DNA from: Scenedesmus sp. ARA3
Taxonomy: Eukaryota > Chlorophyta > Chlorophyceae > Sphaeropleales > Scenedesmaceae
Length of the DNA: 64,000 nt
Assembly: GCA_004335835.1 (NCBI GenBank)
Contig: RWJK01001545.1
Location: 160,213-224,212 of the forward strand
Direction of reading: 5' to 3'
Position 1 is the stretch's first letter. Each line of letters opens with the position of its first letter. The translations under genes and the position numbers were made by a program. Positions 47,799 to 59,934 of this stretch are shown piece after piece. A model generated the notes under the pieces. It did not search any database. It was not told the DNA's origin and saw only the letters and a list, made by a program, of their open reading frames with translations.

Positions 47799-48958
47799 TT
47801 AACATGGCGATCGTAGCCGCAGCAGCGCCGCCGCTAGCGCTGCTGACATTGCGCCGCCAGGCTTTGCAGCAGAGCCCACAGCAGCTGCTGCAGCAGCAGG
47901 CCCAGCTGCGGCCCTTCGTGGTGGCCTGCGGGCTGCCAGCCATGCCGCAAGTGCTGCTGCTGACGAGGCTGCATGGCAGCTGCCTTGCGCTGTCAGGCGC
48001 ACCACGCCAAACGTGCCCAGGCAGAACCCAAGCAAGCCGCCGCACAGTAGCCCAGCTGCACTAGCCAGCGCCACCTCTGCAAGCATCACTGCGCAGCTGC
48101 AGCGCAGCGCTGCACGCAGCAGCGGCTGCAGGTGCGGCAGCATGGCTGCCAGCATGCTCATTTGTGGAGCAAGCCGCAGTGTGCAGGATGCCAGAGGCCA
48201 TGCTGACTTCAGGCCTACTGTAAGGCCAGCCCTGAAGCCTGTGACGCCTCTGTGTGTGCCAGCAGCAAGGCCTCCAAACATAACACAGCAGCGCCAGGCC
48301 TTGAGAGCTAGGTCAGGGTTGTGGTACAGCCGCAGCAGCAACTGCCGCGCACGTGCCAGCAGCGGCAAGCGCTGCTGCAGCGGGAAGCTGAGGAATGGCT
48401 GCTTGTAAGGCTGCCTGCACACGTCGCAGTGCAGCGCTCGTCGACACTGGCCGGACTGCCAAAGCACGCGCTGCCATTGCTGTAGGCACCTGCACATGCA
48501 AGGAAGGCACATAAGTTAAAATGAGCAGCTGCAACAGCAGCACTGCTGAAGTTGGACATGCAGGCACATCCGAGCAACCTGCATGTAATGAACATCACCA
48601 ATGAGAGTACATGATGGCCTTTTTGACGCCCCAAGCACCCTGTAGGTCTGCGATTATGAGACCCCTCGACAACCACTACTCACTCGACGTGAACATGCTC
48701 GATGCTCCCGCTGCAGTCACACGGTTGCACTAAGCATGTTAGATCATCGCTGCTCCAGCACACACGGCATGTTTCTTGGCTTGTGAGAGAAACGTGATCC
48801 CGCTCTGGCGTCCTGGCGCTGCACTGTGGCTCTGGCAGGCTACCAATTGATGCAATAGGAGACTGACACATAAGAACTCTTCCACTGGGGCTGCACGAGT
48901 GCGCAAAGCAAACAGGTTCCTGGTGTGAGCTTGCTGGTTTGAGCAACGAACTGCGCAC
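47799..48958 (-). CDS. RING-CH (MARCH-type) E3 ubiquitin ligase, membrane-associated
   Basis: Two exons on the minus strand (48958-48684, 48489-47799) give 321 residues. The RING-CH finger follows the C4HC3 pattern exactly: C64-x2-C67, then C80-D-C82, seven residues, H90-V-E-C93, and later C-D-V-C. The intron splits the codon just before C93. After the finger come a basic Leu/Arg-rich helix and several hydrophobic stretches (C-C-V-M-F-G-G-L-A-A-G, A-S-A-A-G-L-L-C-G-G-L-L-G-F-C-L-G), so the protein is probably membrane-anchored. The C terminus is Ala/Arg-rich low complexity. RING-CH proteins bring E2 enzymes to membrane substrates; the substrate here is unknown. The start is the first in-frame ATG. 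Confidence 0.85.
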
Positions 48959-49530
48959 GAATAATACAACTTCAGGAATTCAATGTTTAAACAGCAAGCA
49001 GTAAGTTGCAGCTCCCATCGGCCAATGCCACGCTCAACTGGTGTCACTTGTCCATGGTGTTTTTGCTCAAACACGCCTGAGGGGTGTCTTTGCTCAAACA
49101 CGCCTGAGGATCATAAAAAGGCACGTAGTTTTGCTCCAGACGCTATTTTAAGCCAAGAGCATACAATCAACCCGGCAAGGCTGTCGCCAGCAAGAGGGTT
49201 TTCATCAGCAACCAGCAAGGGCAGAGCAAGCCCTACATTTGAAGGTGGCACCACCACAGGCTCAGCACGAAACATGAAGCCAACACAAGATGCTGAAGCA
49301 CCAGCAGCCTGGAGGGACCAATACTGCAGCCCGATGCAAAGTGCTGCAGACCGTGAGCATCCACGCAAGCACGCGCTTGGCGCTGCGTCAGCTAGACCTG
49401 CTCTCAGCGCCCTGTACTGCACATGACTGGTGGGTACTGCTATGACTGCGGACACCATGGCGGTGTGTGAGAGTGCATTGGAGGACTAACCGCCACAGCC
49501 AGAGGGCCACACCCGGGCGTGTCGCAGCAA
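48959..49530. other. Intergenic, with a 26-bp direct duplication
   Basis: Region upstream of the RING-CH gene and downstream of the small membrane-protein gene (both minus). TTTGCTCAAACACGCCTGAG occurs at about 49062 and again 26 bp later. No gene supported. Confidence 0.5.
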
Positions 49531-50587
49531 CTAAGCACAGCTGCATGCTACTGATTCTTCCGCGTCTCCGCTTGGTGTTGTTGCCGCTGCAGTGGCTGCC
49601 GCTGCTCCTGCTCTGCCTGCAACACACACATTCAGCAACGGCGCAGGGTGAAACAGCAGCAAGTGACTGACCTTGCTGCTGAGCTACAGATCTTTGCGCG
49701 GCTACTTGTGTAAGAACGAACGTGGACACCCACTTGTGCACTGGTTTGGTCTTGTGGATCGTGCGCATCAGCACACGCGCAAGGCATGCATTGTAGATGC
49801 AGCTGCTGTCAGCAGGTTACATCAATGGCACCAGCAGCTCACCTGAAGTGCTCTCCTGTGCTCTAGCAGCCTGACAAGGCTGTAACCAAAGCCTGCGAAG
49901 CAGCACAAGCCGTTAGTGTGATGCAGCAAGGGTAAGCTGGTAGGATTGCACTGCAGATTGACAAGCCAATACAGGGCAGGAATTGTGCTGGCAATTCGAT
50001 TGTTCCATCGTGCTGTCAAATGTGTTGTATACCTGGTAGATGAGTATGCCGGCCGCCAAGCAACCTGTGCCTGCCAGTTGCCAGGAACAGCTGCAGCTGC
50101 TGTTGCCAGCTGCCTGACAACAAGCATCAAGCTCACCTATGCCGCCAAAGTTGAGCATGAAGGCTTGAATGAATGGGTTGTGTTGCACCGCGCGGCGCCA
50201 CAACAGGGCAAAGTGTGTCTTGGCCAGTGCTGACTTCTGATCAGTGTCTGCAGGTTGTAACACAGCAGTGTGAGCCTTACTTCTGGCTCCATTTCCAATG
50301 TGTGTTTGTAATTCTGTAAACACGTATCTGATACGTTGTTGCATGACAACACTCCTACTCCAGGCATGCTCCGCACCGCATTGCTTGCGCTGCTGCTGTC
50401 CTGCTGCTGCAGCATCTGCAGGATCAGCATCGCTGCATTGATCAACCTAACACTGCTTACCCATGATTATGAGTATGCCAACAAGGCCAACTGAAACTGC
50501 TATCAGCCCGATGGGCAGGCCTAGGGAGAAGTATGTGAACTGCTGCTTGGTCAGCTTTCTTGGAGGCCCAGGTGGTTGTGGAGGCAT
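49531..50587 (-). CDS. Small membrane protein of unknown function (last two exons uncertain)
   Basis: Minus-strand exons 50587-50461, 50415-50281, 50247-50137 and 49892-49843 are well supported by phase and splice sites. Exons 49750-49672 and 49616-49531 complete a 195-residue model but rest on weaker acceptors. The start is M-P-P-Q-P-P-G-P-P-R-K-L. A single strong membrane segment follows (F-T-Y-F-S-L-G-L-P-I-G-L-I-A-V-S-V-G-L). After it comes a basic, helical region with T-H-F-A-L-L-W-R-R-A-V-Q-H-N-P-F and G-Y-S-L-V-R-L-L-E-H-R-R. The Pro-rich N terminus before one helix suggests a tail or signal anchor. I do not recognise the family. The gene is divergent from NUDCD2, about 590 bp away. 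Confidence 0.55.
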
Positions 50588-51180
50588 GCTTACCGCCTTC
50601 CCCGAACACAGGTAGAAGCGTGTTAGGTATTAACAGTGGAAAATGTCGGTGTCAGCTTCCTGGGCCCCAGCACAGAGCGCGCAACTCAAGTGTCACGGTG
50701 AGAAAGCTTGTGCCTCGCCAGGTAGACGTTTCTGATGCCAATCTGAACGGTACAAGCAGTGATCGTGACGACTTTAATCAACTGGGTTGCGTTCCAAGAA
50801 AAACAAAGGCTGGCAGCGTTGTAAGTGACAACAAGGGCTTTGGTTTCAGGCACGTGTCACTCCCCTGAATACATGCATACAACACTCCCCTGAATTGCAA
50901 GTTCTGTGCGTGTCAATGCGTTACTCAAGCCTCTTTGCGGTTTCACCACCTCCCTGCGTCATCTGTAGGCTTACAAGGCTGCCAGCTGCACAACACCTGC
51001 TGCACCCATTCACTCTGAAAGTGCAAGCAGCAGCAGCTTGCGTTCCATCTGTTTTGAGGATACAGCATCAAACTAGTGGGCAGAGCGTCACCCAATCCCG
51101 TCATCAACATCAGAATCTTGCTTAGGTGTCGGTGGCAGTCTGCCAACCGGGTTGTAGCTGGTCCTGCAGATAGCAGCAGC
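50588..51180. promoter_or_regulatory. Probable bidirectional promoter region
   Basis: Lies between the start codons of the small membrane-protein gene (-) and NUDCD2 (+). No gene fits. It must hold both promoters and 5' UTRs. No specific element was recognised; inferred from gene geometry. Confidence 0.4.
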
Positions 51181-53275
51181 ATGGCTGAGCGGTTAGCGCC
51201 ATCAGAAACACACACCTACACGCACAATGGGCGCACTATATATGAGTGGGACCAGACCTTAACAGAGGTCAACATGTGAGCTGCAGGCATCTTTGCACAG
51301 TGCCGCCGCTGCCGCCGCTGCAAAGCGTGACGCCCTGCAACTACGCGCCAACTTGTCCTGCAAGAGAAGGGGATCATTCAAACACCAGCATGCATGCTGC
51401 ATGATTACTGTTTTGATTTGTGGTGTGCTGGACCTGCATCAACTGCATGTAACCACGAATCCAAGATATGATGTGCTGGTCAACAGCAGCGTTGACTTGT
51501 TGCAGGTATGTGCCTGTGCCTCCAGACATGCGGGCAAAGGAGATCTTCTGTGACATCAGCAAGCAGCACCTCAAGTTTGGGCGGCAAGGCAACCCTCCTT
51601 TCCTAGACGTGAGCGGCACCCATATTGCAAAGGTGTAAGAAACACATGCCAGCTGCCAGCAGCAGAGCGAAGTGCAGGACTGCCAGCCTGGACAGCTGCT
51701 GTGAAGCCTGCAGTGGTGTAGCTGTCCTGCAGCTGGAACTGGCAGCAACACAGGATGCATGCACCAAGTGTAAGGCGTTGATTGCTGCACGTCTCATGTT
51801 GGACTTTCACAACTGCAAGAAGTATGCAGCAGTTGCACACAGCTGCTGGGGCTGCCTGGTTGTGCAGCAAAGATGAGCCGCACACTTTCACTGCAAGCAT
51901 GGCGCTACTCATGTACCTCGCTTTTTCGTCACAGATGGACTTACATAAAGCAGTCAAAGTGTCGGACTGCATCTGGACATTAGGTGCGGCAGCAGCAGCA
52001 GCAGCGGCGGCGACAGCCATGCAGCCCACACGCCAGCAGCAATCTGCTGAATGGGGATAGATAGTTAACTTGAGTGTGCCTTGTACATATAAGCAGAGGA
52101 CGTAAGCATGCAGCAGAATGTGGAAACCTGTATCCGTATGCGCAAGCTGCACAGCAGGCTGCGCGACAGCCCGACGGTGATGATGCAAGCAAGCATGAGC
52201 GTATATAGGCCGGCAGCTGGGCAAGTCCTTGCGCAATCAAGTCCTTGCAGACCACTGTTACACGACCTCAGGTGGCCAGTGTCCGCTGTTGTCCGTGACA
52301 GCAAGGCACAGCAGCGTAGCTGTAACCTGCTGTCTCACGGCAAATGGTAGGAGGCGTGAAGGCGCATGAGGTATCCTCATCGCCACACACGTCCCCTTCC
52401 TTAACTTACGCGGGTGTTAAGTGTGAACGCACCACGCGAAGCTCATTCATTCATTCATTCTCACGGCATGTTGGTCTGCTTTGCCCTGCCTGGTTGATGC
52501 AGAGGATGGCGTGCTGCACATCTCCTTCGCCAAGCTGGAGCAGGTGTGCGTCGCCCATGCAGGAATATGGGGTTGCAGAGCAGCACACGGCAGTACAGCA
52601 CGACCGTTACCATGGAGCTCAAGTGCTACTCGACACAGCCAGCGTGCACTGCACAGTACAGCAAGCAAATCTTGCAGGAAGTTGCAGTGTGCAGTTGCTG
52701 CGCTGCGCTGCACCTGCTGCACCTTGTGCTTTGGAGCAGGAGTAACGAGGGTGCCGTCGGCGCACTTTGTGGCCACCACAGTGGGACTGTCAGTTCTGTT
52801 TGCCGCCTATTTGTTTGTTTTGGCTGCAGGGCGAGCCGTGGCTGGCAGTGCTGCAGGGCCATGAGCTGGACCCAGCCAAGCAGCAGGCCGACCAGCAGCG
52901 GCTGCTGCTGGAGCGCTTCCAGCGAGAGGTGCGGCTCAAAGATTGCTGAACAGCGTTGATTTATGCTTCCAGTGGTGGTTTTCCCCGCTGAGGAATGGGT
53001 GACATGGTGTGTCTATGGTTTGGCTGTAGCACTTGTAGGAAAGCAAGCAGTACTCATGTCGTCAATGCAGAACTGTTTGGGTCACCCGCTCCACGACAAC
53101 TCACCGTCTGCATGCATGTATCCTCTGACTCTTGTGCCGATGGGATTGCCCACCCCATCTTCTGCCCTGAACCCTGCAGCACCCTGGCTTTGACTTTTCC
53201 AACGCCACCTTCAACGGCGCGGCTCCCAATGCACGCACATTCATGGGAGGCTTGTCAGGCGATGCTGCGAAGTGA
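51181..53275 (+). CDS. NUDCD2: NUDCD2-like CS-domain co-chaperone
   Basis: Six exons (51181-51275, 51506-51608, 51935-51983, 52503-52543, 52830-52928, 53180-53275) give 160 residues; human NUDCD2 has 157. The CS domain runs from Y-E-W-D-Q-T-L-T-E-V-N-M-Y-V-P-V-P through K-E-I-F-C-D-I, C-I-W-T-L-E-D-G-V-L-H-I and E-P-W-L-A-V-L. The diagnostic NUDCD2 C terminus is present: L-L-L-E-R-F-Q-R-E-H-P-G-F-D-F-S. NUDCD2 works with Hsp90 on beta-propeller clients such as LIS1 and in dynein/cohesin-related folding; that role is taken from animals. Small exons and long introns make this gene easy to miss in automatic annotation. Confidence 0.88.
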
Positions 53276-54545
53276 TGTAAGCATGCAGCGCTGAGCGGTT
53301 GAGAATGCTGGAGAGAGACGCTTGCAAATCCTGGCAGCTGTTGCCGCGGCACACACTGTGCAGCAGAGGCGGTGCCAACAGGGGCTGCAGCATGGTCTTT
53401 GCAGACAGTCGTGCTTTAATCCATGCTGGTCACCAGCCAAGTTGGCTGGATTCCCATGGCTGTGCAGCAGCAGTGATTGATCAGGCTTCGAGGCGCACTC
53501 TGTTTACGCTGTGTGTGCCACAGCGCACTGCAGCCTACAGAGTGCTGCGGCCAACCTGGTGGCATCAGAGTTCCTTGGTTTGCTGCCGAGCGCATGCTTC
53601 CCCGATGCTTGACAATCCTTGGCGCTTGAGAGGAATCCTAGCGCAGTGGGATTGTGCTGCCTATAGCCCGCTGTATTGCGTAAAACTTATGGGCCATGCC
53701 TTGATTGTGCCGTGTGATGTTGCTGCCACATGTAGTCTACTGTCACTGCATGTGGATAGTGCACCATCATGGTGCATGGATGATCCATGCAACCTCCTAC
53801 TGGGACCTAGGCTAGGTGAGTTCACAGTGCGGTGTGGCGCCTTGTGCACGCATGGTGGCTGATGTACACATGGTTCCTGCCATCTTAAGTGCCTCGCCTT
53901 GGACTGCAGCTGCAATGCTGCCTTGCATGTGGTGCAGTATTCAGATTCCACTCAGTCTGCGAGTGGCACTGCCACTTGGTGACCTCTTTTTTTGGATGTT
54001 CATATCAGGTGGCTGTTGGCAAAATTATTTAGTACGATTTGCTAGCTTGCAAGGCATTCTAAACGCGGTTCTTGTGAAGCTGGCGCCTCCGGGTCCCAAG
54101 CAAGGATGGGCCACTGGCCATTGAATCCACTGCAGGCCCTGATGATTCCTGCCATCATGGCCCCGCATCTGTACAGCGTCTGTGGGATTAAGACCTTCTG
54201 GGCCAGCGTCATTCGCTTGGAAACGCTTGTGTTGAGTGCTCTTGTCGCTGTCGTGCGAGCACTGGCTGCAGTGAACCACGACTGTCATATCAGTAGTGAC
54301 AACTTGTGTTCAAAAAATATTTCGTGCCTTCCTCGCACACCATCCACACAATGTATACGTCTCATAAAGGCTGTCTTATAGCCCACAAGTGCGGTTGGCG
54401 AGGATTCGTAACATCAGCTCAGCGAAATATCTTCTTGACTTTCTCGACTCCTCACCGGCTCCGGCATTACTGGACGAAAACATAACTAAAAACGTTTTTT
54501 TGCCTATCTGACAGACATGGACCGCCGTGCCAGGCAAGCACTGGC
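53276..54545. other. Intergenic, no gene supported
   Basis: Holds the NUDCD2 3' UTR and the 5' region of the next gene. An open frame of about 187 codons (53299-53862) exists but lacks protein-like composition and splice context. Confidence 0.45.
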
Positions 54546-56792
54546 ATGCACAGTGGACCCCGCAGTCTGCTGGGATACTTTGCGTCCTCCTCATACGCGT
54601 TCTACATACGCAGGCCCGCGAATGCAGCAGGAGGCTCAGGAAGCTTCTTTGGGTGGGAGGGCTCTGCAGATGCGGGCATCACCACGGGAGGCAAAGGTGC
54701 AGCCTGGCTGCAGTGGTGCATGTTGCAGCAGTAATGGCTCCTGTACTCATGGTCAGTTGCCTTGAGGCTGCTCACACAGAGCCTACTTATCCTATGCACG
54801 ATGTTGAGCATGCATGCTGCTGCTGCTGCTTCAGGGCACGGCGCGCAAGCAGGAGCGCCTCAGGTCGCCCCCTTTGCTGTGGCAGAAGCCCCCAGTGATG
54901 TGTACCCAAGCGACTTCCACCTGGTGACCAGGATGAAGCAGGAGGTCACAGGCAAGGTAGGATTCAGAAAGGGGTATGCAATGCTGATACTGAGGCAGTC
55001 ACCAAGGGCAGGCTGCTGTTGAGCCTGCTCGCAGCCGTGTAACTGCAGCTGTTCTTGATGCAGAGGTGCCATGTAAAAGGACGACAGTATAAGACCATGT
55101 GCAGCTGTCAACAGTAGGAGCAAGCAGGAGCAAGTAGGAGCAAGCTGTTGGGTTGTTGAGCGCTCATGACATTCTGCTCTCCTACTGGGCTACTGGGCTA
55201 CAGAAATCAGCATTATGTAGGCCACAGTTTGCTGCAGCACTGCATGGTGTGTTTGCTCTGCTGCAAATGCATGTTTTTTTGCGTTTGTGGTCGATGCACT
55301 CCAGTCGATGCACTCCAGTCAAGCAGTTACCTGCTTATGTTGTTACCTGCGTCTCAGGCTGGAGCTGATGGCTTTGACTCAAGGGTCTACCTTGCCAACA
55401 GGCTTGAGAACAAAACCAACATGAGCGAGAGCAAGACCCGCAACTACTCAGGTGAACACAGCAAGTGCCACACCTCTTGCAGCAACCTTTCTTCTAAACT
55501 TCACCAGCAGCAGCAGCAGCAGCTAGCCCTGCACTGCAGGTCTGCACACTGCAGACACTAATGCCTACTGTCATTGATGGGGTGCAGCTGCCGGCCGCTT
55601 GACCCTTTTCAACCCTTGAACAGCTGCTCTGTGTACTGCATACCAGGCAAATGTATGTGCACTGTCACTGGCCACAGCAGCATTCCTGCCCATAGTGTGA
55701 GCAGCAATGAATGTCTGACACGCAATGTCTGTCATCCATTAAAATGCTGCTGGTTTTGAGACAGCGGGTCTGACACTCATGCATGGGTCATGTTTATGCG
55801 CAGGTGCTGGCACCCCATATGCCATGCACGATGTTGACCAGGCATCGATGTACACCCGCAATGGCCACTCCTTCCACATGCAAGAGCCCGGCAAGCAGAT
55901 GGCAGAAAAGGTGGGTTGGCTAGCAGAATATACCGGCACGCAGCTGGCTGGTGTCCTCAGCAAGGGTGTGTGCATCAATATCTAGTACTGTGTTCCGCAT
56001 CTTGGCAATGCTGGACTGGACTGCTGTGAAAGCAGCCTCTTTCATTCAGCATCGCAACAGGCCGCTCCTGCATGCTGCAGGGAGTGCTGCGCATGAGTAC
56101 TGTGTAAGTGAGTCGCTGTTTATAGTGTGGTTGGCATTGCCGGTGCCTGTTCATTACCTGGCAACCGCTCCTCTCTGTTGCCTGCAGATTGGTGCAGCCA
56201 CCACGTTTGATGCTGAGGTGTACCGCCAGAGCATTCTGGATCACGCGCAGCAGCAGCAGGCGAGCAAGCAGCGCAACTGCGGCTCTGGCGCAGGCGCTGC
56301 AGGCGGTGGCAGTTGCCCCTTCGCCACCAGTGATGAGTTCAAGCAGCAGTGGCAGAGGGAGGACTACCACCCAAAGGCTGCTGGCAAGGCGTTCGCAGAC
56401 AAGGTGGGTCACAGCTGCTGTCGAGGGCAGAGGAGGGGTGTCTAGTGCATGGCTGGTGCACCAAACCCAGCTGCAGCAGGCATCAGCATAAAGCAGCAGG
56501 AACTGTCTGTAATCATAATAATTCTAGAACGTATTTCAAAAGCAACAGTGCGCCGTGCTGTGTGCGTTGTCAGCAAGCTGATGATGGCGTTGGACGATGT
56601 TGCACAACACTCGCTTGAGCTGCAGGCTTGATGCTAAATTGTTTCGCTTTGCTGCTGCCGCAGGTTGGCTCTGAGCGCACCTTTGACGCGGGTGTGTACA
56701 GCAAGGCAGCGGAGGTCAACAGGCAGCAGCAGGCCGCCAGCAGCCAGCGCAACTTTGTGGGCGGCGGAGACATCCTCGCTTTCCAGCCTTGA
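54546..56792 (+). CDS. Protein with an exon-modular FD-x-x-VY repeat, function unknown
   Basis: Six exons (54546-54696, 54835-54956, 55358-55451, 55804-55910, 56188-56403, 56664-56792) give 272 residues. The N terminus (S-L-L-G-Y-F-A-S-S-S-Y-A-F-Y-I-R-R) is followed by Y-P-S-D-F-H-L-V-T-R-M-K. Three related units each start a phase-0 exon: A-G-A-D-G-F-D-S-R-V-Y, I-G-A-A-T-T-F-D-A-E-V-Y and V-G-S-E-R-T-F-D-A-G-V-Y. Each unit continues with an N/Q-rich helix and ends near S-K-x-R-N or S-Q-R-N. Exon 4 has a divergent relative (V-D-Q-A-S-M-Y-T-R-N). No membrane segment or catalytic motif is evident. Short repeat proteins of this type are common among axonemal or cytoskeletal proteins, but that is only a guess. 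Confidence 0.75.
55116..55317. repeat. Two short tandem repeats inside one intron
   Basis: A 10-bp unit (AGGAGCAAGC/T) is repeated three times at 55116-55146. A 14-bp unit (GTCGATGCACTCCA) is repeated twice at 55290-55317. Both lie in intron 2 of the FD-x-x-VY gene and look like slippage products. Confidence 0.8.
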
Positions 56793-59200
56793 TGCGCTGC
56801 AGGGCTGATACGGCACCCAGCCACAGGCTGGATGCCTGCTCACAGTTGAGCGGAGTTGAGCACACTGATTGAAACGCCTGGTGCTTTGAGCACAGACATT
56901 TGCATGTACTGACAACAGTAACAGGGGTTGCCAGTGCCGGCAACAAGTGCCCGCATACGCTTTGAGTGGCAGGCTGCATGGTGCATGCCATTCACCATAC
57001 GGTATGATGAAGTGACGAAGGAGTCAGTGGGGGGCAGTTGCAGTGTGAGGCTGGGCTTGTCATGCGGTGGCATGCTTCTGGGTGAAGTGAACTGTTTTGC
57101 CCATGTTTCTGTGACCTGGTGACCAGTGAGCCAGGATCAGTCTGAGTCGGGATTTACACGCGTTGCTGGAGCGCGAGCATGTTGTTTGTGTCTGCACTAC
57201 TTGCCAGGCAACTGCCCGCTGCAGCGTGTTCCAGCGCGCTGAGGCTTCGTCACTGTTACAGTCATTAAACATTTTCAGCATGGTCTGGACACTGGGTGAA
57301 AGCAAGCTGTGCACTGGGAAAAGCACTGCTGGACCAGGGGGGACTTGTGCAGAACTCCTGGCAATTTCAGCGAGGATTTGACAGGACTGAGTCCTGTTTG
57401 GGCTGCATGCAACGACGCTCTGTGTGTTGTTTCTATGGTGGCATGCATCCTTTGCTGAGGCATCCGTCACCTGTCGCATGCACTGCATGTGGCATCCATA
57501 CAGGCATGGCGTGCCTGATGCGCTTATGTGATCAAGTGACCTCGCTGATTGACGGCAGAGGGGCGTTTTAGTGTTTCACCTGGTGCCGGGTGGTAACTTA
57601 CAAGTGGAATCCATAGTGCAACATTACAGCGACAGGAGCAGTAAGCGTACTGCAGGCCATACAAAAGAGCCCAGAATTGCACATTTCAATGCCTCAGACT
57701 GCTTGTCTTGGAGCTGTGTTGCAACTGTTGCGGTGACCGCGCGCTTACACAAACATAAAACTGCTTCATAGCAGAGTGACTTGGCATGGTGCCATATCTT
57801 ACGACTGGCTGTATCCCAGTGCTGTGCATGCCATACACGGCAGTGCCATAGCGCGTCAAGGCTGGCCTGATGCGGCACAGCATGCACTCTAATCAGCAAG
57901 CCCTTGGGAGTGTGAACTCTAGCATCAAACATAGCGGAGCACTCCATTCATGTGTTAAAGGCACCGCCCAAATCCTGACGCAAATCCTCCTGTATCACAA
58001 GTCAAGGCCAATACAAAGAGTATCAGCACTCAGCTGAAGAGTGCTTGCATGCATGGGGCTGACAGTACCAGGTCTCAGTTGTGGGTGAGACAGCTGCCAG
58101 CATGCTGCTGCTGCCAGCTTGAAGCTGAAGTGTCACACCACACTGTTGCACATCGCACGCAACGGTCAGCCCCACTAGAAAACAAGAATGCATTCAAATC
58201 TTTCAGATTCGCTTGCGGTGCAGCCTCAGCTACAACAGGGTCGCTGATGTGTTGCTTGATGTGATCTTTGACATCATAGCAGCAACATCAAGGTGAGCAC
58301 CCGGCGCACCTGCTGCAGTCAGCACCAAGCGCACACAATACAGCCGACAATACACCTCACTGCTGATGAGTCTGGCTGTATTGCAGCCATCACAGCAAAC
58401 AGCTTTTGGCTGCTGCCCGGGCTCTGGACCCTTTGAGAAGCAAAGAATGATGTTTCTGCAATGCATGAATGCAGATGGCGCTTCTGCAGCGCCAGGCTTC
58501 GTACAGTTCGAGGCATGCATGCATATCAGCAGCAGTAGTGACCTTCGAAGCAGTGTCATTGTGACAGCACGCTCCACAGCAGGTTCAACAGTGCAACAAC
58601 AGTTGCTGCTGCTGCTGCTAATCAATGTGCATGGTACAGGGTATGTTGCCGTCTGCGGCAACATTGCTGAAACAGCAGTGCTGTGGTGCCTCATTGTACA
58701 ATATCCAGGTGTAAAAGCCACGAACCCCCATTCTCACGCATAACGCAGCTAGGGGCAGGCGCAGTATGATGGTGCAAGCCCTAGCTCTGTTTGCAGTTCT
58801 AAACCACCGGGGTTGTATCCTACATTGCAACCACCATGCAGCTGAGTAACTCACTGGCACATCACCCATAGCAGATGAATGCAACCTTGAGCTCTCAGGA
58901 ATAATAAATACGGCCGGCTCACAGCCTGTGTGTCACAAACTGCATCCACACTGCATGATGCAACAACAGCAAGCATGATCAACAGTCAAACAACCCTGTT
59001 GACAAGCTACGATCTGCTGCCACATCTCTGGCCCAGCCCCGGAGCTTCAGCCACTAAGTGCAGCCAGGAACGCTCTTCTCAGGTGCTGTATGCAGGCACA
59101 ATGCTCTTCTCAGGTGTTTCAACGTCTCAATCACTGTGCACAGCTGCTGTGGAGCCACGCGAGCACTCTCTGGTGTGCTGCATCCTGGGCAGCAATGCCA
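56793..59200. other. Intergenic, 2.4 kb; one orphan exon-like segment
   Basis: No complete gene. A plus-strand segment at 58207-58292 is bounded by TTTCAG and GTGAGC and reads I-R-L-R-C-S-L-S-Y-N-R-V-A-D-V-L-L-D-V-I. It has no partner exon that I could find. The rest shows nothing recognisable. Confidence 0.4.
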
Positions 59201-59934
59201 TCATCGGCACTGGTGGCCCGCCATGCAGAAGCTGCTACCCTGCTGGCACCAACTCTCCTCCAGTTGCTGCAGCGCTGATGGCGACAGCCAGAAAGCAGCA
59301 TTACTGCTGCTGCTGCTGCTGGTGGTACGTAGCTGCTGATCCAGTGAGTAGCTGTCAGTGCTGAGGTTGCTACCTGTGCAGAAGCTTGCATCACTGCTGG
59401 GCAGGCTCGCGGTGTCGCTGCTGCCAAAGCTTTCGTACTCGTCGCTGTTGCAGATGCTTCCAGCTGAGGAGTAGTTGTCATAGGACACAAACAGCTGGTT
59501 GATGCGGTCGAGACCGCCACCGTTCATGCCACATGCTGTTGGTTCATCATCGGCATCATACGACCAAGTGCTGCGCAGAGATGCTGGCATGGCAGCTGCA
59601 TAGCAAGCAGCCACACTGGCTGTTGCTGGGGTCTGGAGCTGGTTATGCTGCTGCAGGAGTGCTGAGTGCTGCACGTGCGTGCTGTTGCGTAGTGCTGCTG
59701 CAACTGGGGCCTTTGGCTCCTGGTGCAACTGATGGTGGTGCAGCAGGCTCGCGTTATGATGCTGCAGCAGACGGGTACCTGTGAAGTATATAGTTGGGGT
59801 TTGATACAACGGAGAATCAGGATTAGCCGGGGTCCTGAAGCGTACAGAGGGCTGACGGAAGTAGGTGCCGTGACCAGCTGCAGCAAGCGCCTTGACCGCG
59901 CGCCATACACACCTGCGACGGCGAAGGACTTCAT
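59201..59934 (-). CDS. Ser- and His/Gln-rich protein of unknown function (5' end uncertain)
   Basis: Two minus-strand exons (59934-59913, 59778-59201) join in phase to 199 residues from M-K-S-F-A-V-A-G. The frame is open further upstream to about 60050 (A-T-K-F-R-T-S-P-S-S-T-D-I-S-F-F-K-K-L-P-K-L), so the true start may lie on an earlier exon. The first part is rich in His, Gln and Leu (L-L-Q-H-H-N-A-S-L-L-H-H-H-Q). The second is acidic and Ser-rich (D-N-Y-S-S-A-G-S-I-C-N-S-D-E-Y-E-S-F-G-S), with an eight-residue Ser run from a CTG tract. It looks intrinsically disordered and likely phosphorylated. I do not recognise a family. Confidence 0.55.

Noticed and set aside
51181..51215. tRNA-like A-box (ATGGCTGAGCGGTTAGCGCC)
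   Set aside because: It resembles the start of a Ser/Leu tRNA, but no T-arm or acceptor stem follows. The bases are the first codons of NUDCD2 (M-A-E-R-L-A-P).
53299..53862. 187-codon plus-strand open frame after NUDCD2
   Set aside because: Cys/His/Trp-rich, unconserved-looking composition, no splice context, and it starts right after another gene's stop. It is probably 3' UTR or intergenic sequence.
58230..58721. 163-codon minus-strand open frame
   Set aside because: Composition is like random translation of triplet-rich DNA (Cys, Ser, Met) and no neighbouring exons support it.
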